From: Pseudarthrobacter defluvii
GTDB lineage: Bacteria > Actinomycetota > Actinomycetes > Actinomycetales > Micrococcaceae
Direction of reading: 5' to 3'
Length of the DNA stretch: 64,000 bases
NCBI RefSeq assembly: GCF_030816725.1
Contig: NZ_JAUSYG010000001.1
Span: 186,001 to 250,000, forward strand
Part shown: positions 29,987 through 39,924 of the stretch, piece by piece
How the letters are laid out: each line of letters begins with the position of its first letter
How positions within the stretch are numbered: position 1 is the stretch's first letter
Notes under the pieces: model-generated
Told to the model about the DNA's origin: nothing
Seen by the model: the letters and a program-made list of their open reading frames with translations, nothing else
The model's database searches: none
Program-made: the position numbers and the translations under genes

Positions 29987-30912
29987 CAGCGTTCCCTCCG
30001 CTGTTGGATCTTGAACTGCAGGACGGTGACCGTCAGCACGATGAGGAACAGCACCAGGGAGATGGCCGAGGAGTAGCCGAACTTCCCTTCGCCGATGCCC
30101 TCCTGGTAGATGAGCTGCGACAGCACCGTGGTGGAGCGTCCCGGGCCGCCGTTGGTCATGACCACGATCAGGTCGAAGACCTTGAAACTGGAGACGGTCA
30201 GCATGACCACCACAAAGAACGTGGTGGGCCGCAGGGACGGGATGGTGACGTTCCAGAAGCGCTGCCAGGCGCTGGCGCCGTCCACTTCTGCCGCCTCGTA
30301 CAGCTCGCTGGGAATGGCCTGCAGGCCGGCAAGGTACAGGACCATGTAGTAGCCCATGTCGCGCCAGACGCTGGTGATGATGACGGCCGGCAGGGCCCAG
30401 TCCGAACTGGAGGTCCAGCCCGGGGCGTTGGCGATGCCAATGGCATGCAGGAACTGGTTGATGGGGCCGTTGTCCGGGCTGAAGAGCATGTTCCAGACCA
30501 CGGCCACTGCCACCAGGGACGTGATGTACGGGAAGAAGATGGCCACCCGGAAGAAGCCGATGCCTTTGAGTTTGCGGTTCAGCAGCATGGCCAGCAGGAG
30601 GGCCAGGGCCATGGTGAGCGGAACGTGCCCGATGGCGTAGACCACGGTGTTCCGCAGTGCCACCCAGAAGGAGTCGCTGGCGAACATCCGCTGGAAGTTG
30701 GCCAGTCCCACCCACTTGGGGGCGGTGAAGGAGGTCCACTCCATGAAGGAGAGGGCAAACGCTGCCAGCACCGGAATGAGGGTGAAGGCCAGGAATCCCA
30801 GGAAGTTCGGCAGGATGAACGTCCAGCCGATCAGGGTGTTCCGCCTGGCCTGCTTCCGGTTGCCCCGGCTGAGGACCGGGGCAACCTTTGAAGGAACGGT
30901 TTCAGTAGTCAT
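29986..30912 (-). CDS. CUT1 ABC transporter permease (MalF-type), glycan locus
   Basis: 308-aa permease with a basic N-terminus (RGNRKQARRNTLIGW), six membrane segments and the EAA loop ELYEAAEVDGASAWQRFWNV. Eight bases downstream of the receptor gene; second transport gene in the operon. Confidence 0.93.
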   Translation of the reverse strand: MTTETVPSKVAPVLSRGNRKQARRNTLIGWTFILPNFLGFLAFTLIPVLAAFALSFMEWTSFTAPKWVGLANFQRMFASDSFWVALRNTVVYAIGHVPLTMALALLLAMLLNRKLKGIGFFRVAIFFPYITSLVAVAVVWNMLFSPDNGPINQFLHAIGIANAPGWTSSSDWALPAVIITSVWRDMGYYMVLYLAGLQAIPSELYEAAEVDGASAWQRFWNVTIPSLRPTTFFVVVMLTVSSFKVFDLIVVMTNGGPGRSTTVLSQLIYQEGIGEGKFGYSSAISLVLFLIVLTVTVLQFKIQQRRER

Positions 30913-30920
30913 GACTGCTG

Positions 30921-32201
30921 TTACTGACCGAGGACTTCGCTCTTGACGCGCTTGCCCATCTCGGCGGTCCCGTCATCCACGGAGCGCTCACCCACCATGA
31001 CGAGGTCGTGCTCCTGGTTGAGGACCTTGTCGGTAGCGGCGGACTTGTCGCTGACCGGCATTTCCAGGGCAATCTGGTCCGGGGTGAAGGCCTTCTTGGA
31101 CAGGTCGTCGGTGGGCATGCCGTCCAGCTTGAAGTAGGCGTCCTTGACGGCATCGTTCTGCAGGGCAGGGACAACGCCGATCTTGGAGATTGCCTTGGCG
31201 CCCTCTTCACCGGCCGCCCATTCGATGAACTTCTTTGCCTCGTCTGAGTGTGCGGCGTTCTTGTTCACCGCGAAAGCCGTGGGGGAGCCGAACGTGGTGA
31301 CCTTGCCGTCGCTGCTCTTCTGCGGCATGGGTGCCAGGGCCCAGTTAACGTTGGATTTTCCGTCCTTCTTGGCCTGCAAAATGCCGGCGATGTACCAGGT
31401 ACCCATGGGCATCATGGCTGCCTGGCCGCTTTCAAACATGGTGCGGTAGCTGGTCTTCTGGCTCTTGGCCGTTCCGAAGTCCAGCGTGGCGCCGCTCTTC
31501 TGCAGGTCCAGGGCGGTGTTGTACTGGTCCTTGAAGAAGCTGTAGTCGCCGGAGTTCTGGTCGGCGCTGTTCTGCGCGGCGGCTATGGCCTGCACCACCG
31601 AACGCCAGATGTGGTGGTAGGTGCCGTAGACCTTTTTGCCGCCCGTTTCAGTGGTGAGCTTCTTGGCCAGCGCCGTGTACTCGTCCCAGGTCAGGTTCGC
31701 CGGGTTCTCTACGCCGGCGGCCTTGAGCAGGTCCTTGTTGTAGTACAGCAGCCAGAAGTCCTGCCGGTACGGTGCTGCGAAGTACTTGCCGTTGATGTCG
31801 AACGCGTCGATGCCGGCCAGGTTGTCCTTGCCCACCTTGTCCACCACGTTGTTGATTTCCTGCAGCTGGCCGTTGTTGGCGTAGCGGGCGTAGTCGATGA
31901 CGTTCTTCATGGTCAGGACGTCCGTGGTGTCACCGCCGGCAAGCATGGTGGTGACTTTCTGGGGGTAATCGTCCGCCAGGATGTCGACGGGTTCAATGTC
32001 CACGGTAGGGTTGGCGGCCTCGTAGCTGTCGAACAGCGCCTTGAACTCCGGGGTGCCTTCGTAGTTCCACACGGATACGGTGAGGCGGGTCTTGCCCTCC
32101 TGGCCCTGCTGTTCGGCGGGGCCGGCTGCCCCGGCGCAGCCGGTGAGTCCAAGGCCGGCAGTTACTGCCAGGGCCATGGCGGCGAGGGTTGTGCGCTTCA
32201 T
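30921..32201 (-). CDS. CUT1 substrate-binding lipoprotein, glycan locus
   Basis: 426-aa receptor. Sec-type lipoprotein signal MKRTTLAAMALAVTAGLG with lipobox LTGC. Family 1 solute-binding fold is indicated by segments such as NLTWDEYTALAKKLT and MPMGTWYIAG. AAGGAG ribosome site. Located 54 bp after the hydroxyacid dehydrogenase gene and before two permeases. Neighbours suggest an acidic oligosaccharide ligand; not provable here. Confidence 0.92.
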   Translation of the reverse strand: MKRTTLAAMALAVTAGLGLTGCAGAAGPAEQQGQEGKTRLTVSVWNYEGTPEFKALFDSYEAANPTVDIEPVDILADDYPQKVTTMLAGGDTTDVLTMKNVIDYARYANNGQLQEINNVVDKVGKDNLAGIDAFDINGKYFAAPYRQDFWLLYYNKDLLKAAGVENPANLTWDEYTALAKKLTTETGGKKVYGTYHHIWRSVVQAIAAAQNSADQNSGDYSFFKDQYNTALDLQKSGATLDFGTAKSQKTSYRTMFESGQAAMMPMGTWYIAGILQAKKDGKSNVNWALAPMPQKSSDGKVTTFGSPTAFAVNKNAAHSDEAKKFIEWAAGEEGAKAISKIGVVPALQNDAVKDAYFKLDGMPTDDLSKKAFTPDQIALEMPVSDKSAATDKVLNQEHDLVMVGERSVDDGTAEMGKRVKSEVLGQ

Positions 32202-32255
32202 TGCGGTCTCCTTACTAGGGTTTCAAATGTGCCGCGGGCTGCGGCGGTTATGTTG

Positions 32256-33269
32256 TCAGGCGCTGAGCGAAAGGTCCGCGGACACCACTTGCGCCGCCAG
32301 TTGCTGGCCGGTGAGGTACCGTTCCAGGTCATTCAGGGCGGCGTCGGACATACGGCGGGTTTCGGTGCCCAGAGAACCTGCGATGTGTGGGGTGAGCTCC
32401 ACGTTGGGAAGGTCGTACAGCACCGAATCCGCGGGCAGCGGTTCGGGATCGGTTACGTCCAGCAGGGCCTGGATGCGCCCACTGGCGCACTCGGCTTCGA
32501 GGGCTTTCGTATCCACGAGGGATCCCCTGGCTGTGTTGATCAGGGTTGCGTGGTCTTTCATGGCGCGCAGCTCGGCCGCACCGATCATGTGCCTGGTCTC
32601 GGGGAGGGCAGGAGCATGCACCGTCACAATGTCTGAAGCGGCCAGCAGGTCGGGAAGGGACACCAATTGTCCGCCGGCCGCCGCCACGGCATCAGGATCC
32701 GCATAGGGATCGCTCACCAGGCAGCGGACATCCTGCAGCTGCTGGACCAGCCGCACCACCCGGCGTCCAATGCGGGAGAACCCGATGACACCGATGACCC
32801 GGCCGATGTTGCCCAACTCACCCCGCTGCGTCGTGTAGCTCCAGTCCTCCCGGTAGGTGCGGGCATCGTTGGCCAGCACGTGGGCCTTCTTTCCGGCGAG
32901 CACGATGGAGGCAAAGGTGAACTCCGCCACCGGGATGGCGTTGGCGTCGGCACCGTTGGTGACCAGGATGCCCCGCTCCCACAGTTCAGGAGTGACAAAG
33001 CTGCGCACGGTTCCAGCGCAGTGGAACACCGCGCGAAGCTTTGGCATGCGTGCCAGCGTGGGGGCGTCCAGCCGGGGTACGCCCCAGCTTGTGAGCAGGA
33101 TTTCGACGTCGGCGAGGCGGCCCGTGAGGTCCGGCCGTTCGAGGGACTCGGTCCACGGCTCGGCGCCGAGGTCCACCAGGCCCGCCAAGCGTTCAAGTCG
33201 CGTGGAATCGAACTGGTCTGCAAATGTTCCACGGTTCATGACCAGCAGGGCCTTGGGTTTACGCGGCAT
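32256..33269 (-). CDS. D-isomer-specific 2-hydroxyacid dehydrogenase
   Basis: 337 aa. Catalytic triad motifs are INTARGSLVD (Arg), LDVTDPEPLPADS (Glu) and ELTPHIAGS (His). The NAD-binding turn is IGVIGFSRIG, a slightly degenerate GxGxxG. Reduces a 2-keto acid or oxidises a 2-hydroxy acid; in this locus a keto-acid intermediate of uronate breakdown is plausible. First gene of the transporter operon, with AAAGGAGG before the ATG. Confidence 0.9.
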   Translation of the reverse strand: MPRKPKALLVMNRGTFADQFDSTRLERLAGLVDLGAEPWTESLERPDLTGRLADVEILLTSWGVPRLDAPTLARMPKLRAVFHCAGTVRSFVTPELWERGILVTNGADANAIPVAEFTFASIVLAGKKAHVLANDARTYREDWSYTTQRGELGNIGRVIGVIGFSRIGRRVVRLVQQLQDVRCLVSDPYADPDAVAAAGGQLVSLPDLLAASDIVTVHAPALPETRHMIGAAELRAMKDHATLINTARGSLVDTKALEAECASGRIQALLDVTDPEPLPADSVLYDLPNVELTPHIAGSLGTETRRMSDAALNDLERYLTGQQLAAQVVSADLSLSA

Positions 33270-33383
33270 TCGGGCCTCCTTTCTTTTCTGAGCGGGATGC
33301 GGGGATGCCGCGTTTCATGTCTTGCATCACATCTAACAATCAGTAGATACTCATAAACAAGACAGAACATCCAAGCTGGTCCT

Positions 33384-33412
33384 GATCGTTCTGAAACGAT
33401 CGTAATCGAACA
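33384..33412. promoter_or_regulatory. Operator candidate between divergent glycan operons
   Basis: GATCGTT-CTGA-AACGATC (33384-33401) is a perfect 7-bp-arm repeat, followed by TCGAACA (33406-33412). It lies in the 158-bp divergent intergenic region, 16-44 bp upstream of the heparinase-like start. TTCGA-type sites are common for DeoR-family regulators, and one is encoded in this locus. Confidence 0.45.
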
Positions 33413-33427
33413 AAAGAATCGGTACGC

Positions 33428-35387
33428 ATGTCATCTACCGCTGGCCTTCCTCCCGCTTTCACCACCTCTGCCCTGCTCGCCTCCTCGTGGGGTTCCGCCG
33501 CAACCGCTGCGGGACTCGTCCGGTCGCTGGAGGGAGCAACGGGACGTGTGTCCGTCCCGCCCGCCGGCGCTCCGGCATGGCGTTCAGTTCCCGGTGATGC
33601 CCTGGGCGCGCTAAAGGAACAGGCAGCCAGTGAACGTGGAGTGCCCTGGCCGCAGCCCCTGGTCTCCCACTACGCGCGCTACTTCCGCGACGGCAACCGC
33701 ACAGCGTATGAGAACCTGGTGGCCGCACGGCAGCAGAGGCTCACCCGCGCGGTGGTGATGGCCCTGACCACAACGGACCGGGAAGCCGCCAGCGCGTGGC
33801 TGGACGAAGTGATCGACGGCGCATACCTCATGTGTGAACAGAGCTCCTGGAGCTGGGCTGCCCATGACGACGTGTTCAGCCGCTCCGCGGAGGTGGTTCC
33901 GGACATGGCCCGGCCCTTCCTGGATCTTGGGGCCGGCGAGGTGGCGGCCCAGCTGGGCTGGCTGGACCACCTGTTGGGCAGCGAACTGGACGCCCGGGCC
34001 CCGGGCCTGCGGCGGCGCATGCGCGACGAAGCGGCCACGCGGGTCTTCCAGCCGTTCCTGGAGCGGCTGGACTGGCACTGGCTGGGCCTCGACGGGGACG
34101 TCCACAACTGGAACCCGTGGATCCATTCAAACCTGATCGCGGCCGCGCTGTTCCTGGTCGGGGATCCGCACCTTCAGGCGGAGATCGTGGAGCGGTGCAT
34201 CGAGGGCCTGGACCGGTTCCTTGCCTCAATCCCCGCTGACGGTGCCATCGATGAAGGATTCGCTTATTGGTGGAACGGCGCGGGGCGGGCTCTGGAGGGT
34301 CTGAAGCTGCTGGAGGAGGCCACCGGAGGCGCCCTTGACGCCGGACTGCCCCTGATCCGTGAACTGGTGTCCTTCCCGCACCGCATGCACATCGGCGGCG
34401 CCTGGTTCCTCAACGTGGCAGACGGTCCGGCACGGGCGGCGGAAGCGCTCCCCTGGGACATGCTGCACAGCTGGGCGGTGCGGCTGGGGGACCAGGATGC
34501 TGGCGCACCACGCCGCGTCAATGCTGGCCCCTCACCCTGGGGCCGCTGCCGGGCTGGGGCGCGTCCTGCATTCGCTGCTCGCCGCTTCGCCAGGCCCAAC
34601 CGCCGCGGCACCGCTGGTTCCCTTCACCTATCTCGGGTCCGTGCAGATCATGGTGGCCCGCGAAACCGCAGGGTCCGTGGAAGGCCTGCTCCTGGCGGCG
34701 AAAGGCGGCCACAACGGTGAGCACCACAACCACCGTGACGTGGGGTCCGTAGTGGTGGCGGTGGACGGCGTGCCCCTCCTGGTGGACGCCGGCCAGCCCA
34801 CCTATACGGCCAAGACCTTCGGCCCGGACCGCTACGACATCCGCGCCATGCAGAGCTCCTGGCACAACGTTCCGGCACCACATGGCCTCGAACAGGGCAC
34901 CGGAAGTGAATTCACAGCGCACGTCCTGCGGCACCCCACCGCGGACCAGTCCCTGATGGAACTGGCGCTCGGGGCCGCCTACGGTTTTGAGCCGGGGCAG
35001 TGGGTGCGCACCTCCGGCCTGGACAGGGACAGGGGCCACGCCACCATCGCGGACCGTTGGGAGCTTCCGCCGCCCACCGCTGGAGGGACGCCCGACGTCG
35101 ACATCACCTACCTCACGGCAGGCGCCTTGCGCCGTGGACCGGACGGCACGGCCACCGTGGAACCAGCCGGTGTTCCCGTCTCCGGAACCCCTGGAAAGCC
35201 AGCCGGCCGCGGTGCCGTGCTGCGCTGGGAGCCGGCCTCCGCCGTCGTCCTGGTGGACGAATGGGAGTTGGAGGATCCGCTGCTGGCGGACATCTGGGGA
35301 GCCAGGCTGACCCGGCTGCGGTTCCGCATGCCGGCATCAACAGGCGCCGATGGCGCATTCACCCTCACTGTGGAGGCAACATCATGA
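33428..35387 (+). pseudogene. Heparinase II/III-like polysaccharide lyase, frameshifted
   Basis: Two reading frames together encode one lyase. Frame 1 (33428 to about 34490) gives the alpha/alpha-toroid half ending ALPWDMLHSWAVRLG. The protein then continues in the +1 frame (about 34491-35387) as TRMLAHHAASM and the heparinase II/III beta domain KGGHNGEHHNHRDVGSVVV. The switch coincides with a G5 run at 34486-34490; removing one G restores about 652 aa. Left unshifted, frame 1 stops at 34720. No signal peptide, so intracellular. Stop overlaps the regulator start by 4 bp, suggesting a functional coupled gene and a possible sequencing error. Confidence 0.82.
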
Positions 35388-36532
35388 GTCCTGACCAACC
35401 CGTCGAGTCCGCAGGAAAGTCCCTCTTCTCGCTCCAGCGCAGGGAGCGGCTCATGGAGGAGTTGCGCGCCCACGGCGCTATCACGGTCCGTGATATCGCC
35501 ATCAAAATGGGTGTCAGCGAACTCACCATCCGCCGCGATGTGAACCTCCTGGCGGATGAGGGGCTGGTGTCCCGCGTGCACGGCGGAGCCACGCTCCCCA
35601 GCCCGCTGGACCGGGCCGCGACGGGGCGGGCAGCTACCAACAGCTACTCAATCGGCATGGTGGTGCCGTCGCTGGATTACTACTGGCCGCAGGTGATCAG
35701 CGGCGCCCGCGCCGCAGCCGAGGAACAGAACCTGCGGATCCTGGTCCGGGGTTCCACGTATGACGCCGCGGACAACCGCCGCCAGGTACAGGCCCTGCTG
35801 GACACCCAGAACATTGACGGACTGATCGTGGCGCCGGACATGGGCGGCGAACACGGACAGGATCTGTTGCGGTGGCTGAACGCGCTTCCCATTCCCGTGG
35901 TGCTGGCCGAACGGCGCGCACCCGCGGAGGTTCCGGCCCACCGGCTGGAGTGGGTGGCCACGGACCATGCCTTTGGTGCCGGCATGGCGGCGCGCCATCT
36001 GTGGCAGGAAGGGCACCGGCGGATCGGCTGCCTGACGGACTCATCCAGCCCCACCAGCCCACATGTGGTGCGCGGCTGGCAACAGGCCCTGGCGGCACTG
36101 AAGATCCCGCTCAAGGACACCGTTCACGAGGATTCGGTCAAACAGGCCAATGGCGGGCGCAGTGCACACTTCGACCATGTCCTGGAGCTCTGCGGCAAGA
36201 CCGGCACCACTGCCATGCTGGTCCACTCCGACACCCAGGCGGTGGCATTCGTGCAGCACTGCGTGGACAAGGGACTGCAGGTGCCCGGGGACATCGCCAT
36301 CGTGGGCTACGACGACGAGGTGGCCTACCTGGCAGAGCCGGCCATCTCCGCGGTCCGTCCGCCCAAGCAGTACGTAGGCAAGGTGGCGGTGCAGCTGATG
36401 GCGGCCCGGCTCGCCGAAGGGCGCATGCGGCCGGTGCACCGCGTGGAGCTCAACCCCGAGTTGATCCTGCGGGACTCATCCATAGGAGCTCCGCGGGTTC
36501 CCGCCACGGGCGTGCTGCAGGATTCCCTGTGA
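35384..36532 (+). CDS. DeoR-type HTH fused to a LacI-type sensor domain
   Basis: 382-aa regulator. Residues about 12-70 are a DeoR winged helix (RRERLMEELRAHGAITVRDI, then MGVSELTIRRDVNLL and HGGATL). Residues about 86-360 are a LacI/GalR periplasmic-binding-like sensor (IGMVVPSLDYYWPQV, NIDGLIVAPD, IAIVGYDDEVAYL). It thus lacks the usual DeoR sugar-phosphate domain and probably senses a free sugar or oligosaccharide. ATG overlaps the lyase stop (ATGA). Likely controls the divergent operons around 33.3 kb. Confidence 0.9.
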   Translation: MSPDQPVESAGKSLFSLQRRERLMEELRAHGAITVRDIAIKMGVSELTIRRDVNLLADEGLVSRVHGGATLPSPLDRAATGRAATNSYSIGMVVPSLDYYWPQVISGARAAAEEQNLRILVRGSTYDAADNRRQVQALLDTQNIDGLIVAPDMGGEHGQDLLRWLNALPIPVVLAERRAPAEVPAHRLEWVATDHAFGAGMAARHLWQEGHRRIGCLTDSSSPTSPHVVRGWQQALAALKIPLKDTVHEDSVKQANGGRSAHFDHVLELCGKTGTTAMLVHSDTQAVAFVQHCVDKGLQVPGDIAIVGYDDEVAYLAEPAISAVRPPKQYVGKVAVQLMAARLAEGRMRPVHRVELNPELILRDSSIGAPRVPATGVLQDSL

Positions 36533-37239
36533 CGGCCACGCAGGACAACGCGCCCGCGGCCCTGCTCCTCAGCGGGGAAGGGCGGTACGCAGACCCCTGG
36601 CACCCGTTTACTGACACTTCCGGTGCGGTGGCGGGCCTGCTGCGGGAGGCGGGGTTCGGCGTCGTCATGTCCGGTGATGTGGACGGAGCCCTGGCGGACC
36701 TTGCGCATGCGGACGCCGCTGACCTCCCAGCCTTGCTGGCCGTGAATGTGGGGCTGCCCCGCGACGGCCGCCCCTCGCCGGGGACACCCGACGCCTCGGC
36801 AGGACTCGCCCGGTGGCTGGGCACGGACCGGCCGCTGCTGGTGACTCATTCAAGCTCCACCAGCTTCGTGGACCTGCCCGCCTGGGAGGAAGGACTGGGT
36901 GGCCGCTGGGTCCGGGGCACGTCCATGCACCCGGACTACGGGCCGGCCGCCGTCAATGTGCTTCGTGCTTCCGGGCCCGTTGTTGCCGGCGTTCCCGATT
37001 TTGTGCTGCCCGATGAGCGCTACAGCCATCTCCGCACCTGCCCGGACATCATCGTTCACGCCACCCACACTCACGAGGGACGGGACCATCCGCTGATGTG
37101 GAGCTTCGAGCGGCCGCCCTCCGGCGGCCGGCCGGGGCGGACCTTCTATGACGCCCTGGGCCATGACACCGCCTCCTACCGATCCCCGGAACACCGCGCC
37201 ATCCTCCTGCGGGCCATCGCCTGGCTCGCGGGCGCCTGA
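36529..37239 (+). CDS. ThuA-like domain protein (first copy)
   Basis: 236 aa. Class I amidotransferase-like ThuA fold: ALLLSGEGRYADPWHPF at the N-terminus, RPLLVTHSSSTSF and VHATHTHEGRDHPLMW later. GTG overlaps the preceding stop by 4 bp. ThuA relatives are common in sugar loci and are implicated in disaccharide utilisation, but their chemistry is unresolved. It is only loosely like the 39.2-kb copy. Confidence 0.7.
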   Translation: MTATQDNAPAALLLSGEGRYADPWHPFTDTSGAVAGLLREAGFGVVMSGDVDGALADLAHADAADLPALLAVNVGLPRDGRPSPGTPDASAGLARWLGTDRPLLVTHSSSTSFVDLPAWEEGLGGRWVRGTSMHPDYGPAAVNVLRASGPVVAGVPDFVLPDERYSHLRTCPDIIVHATHTHEGRDHPLMWSFERPPSGGRPGRTFYDALGHDTASYRSPEHRAILLRAIAWLAGA

Positions 37240-37255
37240 CAAGACCAAGGAACCC

Positions 37256-39169
37256 ATGCCCACCTCCGCCCTTTCCACTGCCCTGGCACTTCCGCCGCTG
37301 GATCATGAGCTTTCCCCGTTCACCGGCCTGACGCGTGAGCACTGGTGCGCCTACGCCGACCAGCTGCTCCGGTCCGCGCACCGCTTCGCCACCGATGACC
37401 ATGCAAACCTCTACCTGCCAGGGGCCACCAGCAACTACGGTCCCCGGAGTGATTCCCTGGAGGCATTCGCCCGGACGTTCCTGCTGGCGTCCTTCCGGAT
37501 GGCCGGCGACCCGGAGGGAACCAGGTGGCTCGCCGACTGGTACGCGCAAGGGCTCGACGCCGGCACCGACCCGGCCAACCCGGACCGCTGGCCCACGCCG
37601 GGGGAGCTGGGCCAGGCGAAGGTGGAGGCGGCCTCGCTCGCGGTGGGCCTGGCGCTCACGCGGGAGGTTTTGTGGGACAAGCTGCCGGAGCGGGTCCAGG
37701 AGCAGCTGATCGCGTGGTTCGAGACGGTAATTGGCGAGGATTACCCGCCCATCAACTGGGTGTGGTTCCAGATCGTGGTCGAGATGTTCCTGGCCGGCGT
37801 TGGCGGCCGCTACTCCGACGCGGACATCGACGCCGGCCTGGCCATCCATGATTCGCTGTACCGGGGCCACGGCTGGTTCGCGGACGGGCCCGAGCGGGCC
37901 TACGACCACTATGTGGGGTGGGCCTTCCAGGTCTACCCGCAGCTGCTGCAGCTCATGGCACCTGGTGATCCACGCGTCCAGGCCCGGGCCGCGCTCGACG
38001 GTGAACGGCTGGCGGATTTCCTTGACGACGCCGTGCACCTGGTGGGAGCCAGCGGCGCTCCACTCATTCAGGGCCGGAGCCTGATTTACCGGTTTGCCGC
38101 AGCCGCCCCGTTCTGGTCCGGCCAGCTTTTAGGAAACACCCGGCTCAGCCCCGGCGTTTCACGGCGGGCGGCGTCCGGAGTCCTGGGCTACTTCCTGGAG
38201 CGCGGGGCCGTGAACGACGACGGCCTGCTGACTATTGGTTTCCACGGCGAGTTCCCCGGGATGAAGCAGGCCTACTCCGGGGCCGGCTCGCCGTATTGGG
38301 CGGCCAAGGGCATGATGGGCCTGGTCCTGCCCGCGGACCACCCCGTCTGGACCGCTGTGGAGGAGCCGTTGCCGGTGGAGGTCGCGGACACACAGCGGTT
38401 CATCGCCGCCCCGGGCTGGCAGGTGGACGGCACAGCGGCCGACGGCGTGGTGCGGGTCCGAAACCACGGAACCGACCATGCCAACCCCGGGGCAACAGTG
38501 GCCGATTCGCCGCTCTACGCCCGGCTGGGCTACTCCACCGCCACCTTCCCTGACCTGGAACCGGAGTCCCAGGACAACGCCGTGGTCTTCGTTGATGCCG
38601 CAGGCCGGCTGACGCACCGCACCGGGTTTGAGTACCTGGGCCAGGTCGAACGGGGTGGCGTGCAGATTGGTGCCTCCCGGGCGGCCACAAACTGGATCAC
38701 CGTTGATCCGGACGCCGGCCCCGACCACGGCAGCGGTGCGGCCGGAACAGCCACGCCCGGCCCCGAGATGACCGTGGTGTCCCTGACGCGGGGAGCCGTG
38801 GAACTGCGGCTGGTCCGGGTTCGCGGTGCCGCTGGCCATGGTGGGAGGCTGCAGATTGGGGGCTGGCCCGTGGATGCAGGGTGCGCGCTCGCCAGCGAAG
38901 TGCGGCCGGTTCCCTGGGGAGGAACGCTCGACGACGGCGGCAGCTGGGAACGGGAAGCGCCGCACCCGATGGGGGAGCACCTGGGGATTCCCTGGATTGG
39001 CACCTCAGGCGAGGCTCCCGACGGGGACTATGCCGCCGTCGTCGGACTCGGTGGCGAAGGCCTGCGCGCGGAGCTGGACGGCGCACACTTCCTGCCGGAC
39101 GGGCGTTTTGCCTTCGCCGACGGCAGCGTGGTGGACCTTAACGAGGTTTGGACAGTGTTGGCCGGTTAG
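37256..39169 (+). CDS. DUF2264 family protein, probable glycan-active enzyme
   Basis: 637 aa. The N-terminal two-thirds match DUF2264, with [31 protein letters not shown] and the block [16 protein letters not shown]; an alpha/alpha-toroid is expected. The C-terminal third looks beta-rich. No signal peptide. ATG follows AAGGA. DUF2264 genes often sit with lyases and uronide transporters; a glycoside hydrolase or lyase role on unsaturated or acidic oligosaccharides is inferred, not shown. Overlaps the converging ThuA gene by 4 bp (shared TTAG). Confidence 0.85.
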   Translation: MPTSALSTALALPPLDHELSPFTGLTREHWCAYADQLLRSAHRFATDDHANLYLPGATSNYGPRSDSLEAFARTFLLASFRMAGDPEGTRWLADWYAQGLDAGTDPANPDRWPTPGELGQAKVEAASLAVGLALTREVLWDKLPERVQEQLIAWFETVIGEDYPPINWVWFQIVVEMFLAGVGGRYSDADIDAGLAIHDSLYRGHGWFADGPERAYDHYVGWAFQVYPQLLQLMAPGDPRVQARAALDGERLADFLDDAVHLVGASGAPLIQGRSLIYRFAAAAPFWSGQLLGNTRLSPGVSRRAASGVLGYFLERGAVNDDGLLTIGFHGEFPGMKQAYSGAGSPYWAAKGMMGLVLPADHPVWTAVEEPLPVEVADTQRFIAAPGWQVDGTAADGVVRVRNHGTDHANPGATVADSPLYARLGYSTATFPDLEPESQDNAVVFVDAAGRLTHRTGFEYLGQVERGGVQIGASRAATNWITVDPDAGPDHGSGAAGTATPGPEMTVVSLTRGAVELRLVRVRGAAGHGGRLQIGGWPVDAGCALASEVRPVPWGGTLDDGGSWEREAPHPMGEHLGIPWIGTSGEAPDGDYAAVVGLGGEGLRAELDGAHFLPDGRFAFADGSVVDLNEVWTVLAG

Positions 39170-39924
39170 GACCCCTCGGCCCCCTGGAACCACTCCCGGG
39201 CAGGGTTGGTCACGGCGGGAGCGGAACGGTCCAGGCCGGGCTGGGCCGCCCAACGCACGCCGTTGGCCAGGACGCGCTGGATCTGCGGGTGGTGGTACAC
39301 CGGGTACTCCTGGTCGCCCGGGCTGAAGTAAAAGATGCGCCCCTTGCCGCGGGTGAACGTGACGCCGGAACGGAACACCTCCCCGCCCGCGAAGGAGCTG
39401 ATGAAGATCAGGTCGTCGGGGTCTGGAATGTCGAACAGCTCGCCGTACATCTCCTGCTCGGGGATGACGATGGGGCTGTCCACGCCCTCGGCGATGGGGT
39501 GCGAGGGCTTGACGGTCCAGACCAGCTCGCGTTCGCCGTCGTTCCGCCAGGCCAGCGAGCAGCTGGTGCCCAGCAGCTTGGTGAAGATCTTCGAGAAGTG
39601 CCCCGAATGGAGCACCATCAGTCCCATGCCGCCGAGCACGTGCCGGTGGACACGTTCGACGACGGCGTCACTCACCTCGGCGTGGGCCATATGGCCCCAC
39701 CAGAGCAGGACGTCCGTCTCCGCGAGCACCTCCTCGTCGAGGCCGTGCTCGTCGTCGGTGGCCAGGACCGCCGTCGTAATTTCTGCTTCCGGATAGTAGG
39801 AACGGAGGCCTGCGGCGATGGCGCCGTGGATGCCGTCCGGGTAGATCTCGCCGATGTGGGACGGCTCGTTGATGGCCTCGTGGACACCCTCGTTCCACAC
39901 ACGGATCCTCAGTTTGCCGTTCAT
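39166..39924 (-). CDS. ThuA-family protein (second copy)
   Basis: 252 aa, a canonical trehalose-utilisation ThuA homologue: [40 protein letters not shown] and [19 protein letters not shown] are all characteristic. Coupled to the Gfo/Idh/MocA gene by a shared base. ThuA and an oxidoreductase of that family (ThuB) act together in trehalose/sucrose 3-keto-sugar metabolism in rhizobia, so a keto-sugar step is a reasonable hypothesis here. Confidence 0.9.
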   Translation of the reverse strand: MNGKLRIRVWNEGVHEAINEPSHIGEIYPDGIHGAIAAGLRSYYPEAEITTAVLATDDEHGLDEEVLAETDVLLWWGHMAHAEVSDAVVERVHRHVLGGMGLMVLHSGHFSKIFTKLLGTSCSLAWRNDGERELVWTVKPSHPIAEGVDSPIVIPEQEMYGELFDIPDPDDLIFISSFAGGEVFRSGVTFTRGKGRIFYFSPGDQEYPVYHHPQIQRVLANGVRWAAQPGLDRSAPAVTNPAREWFQGAEGS

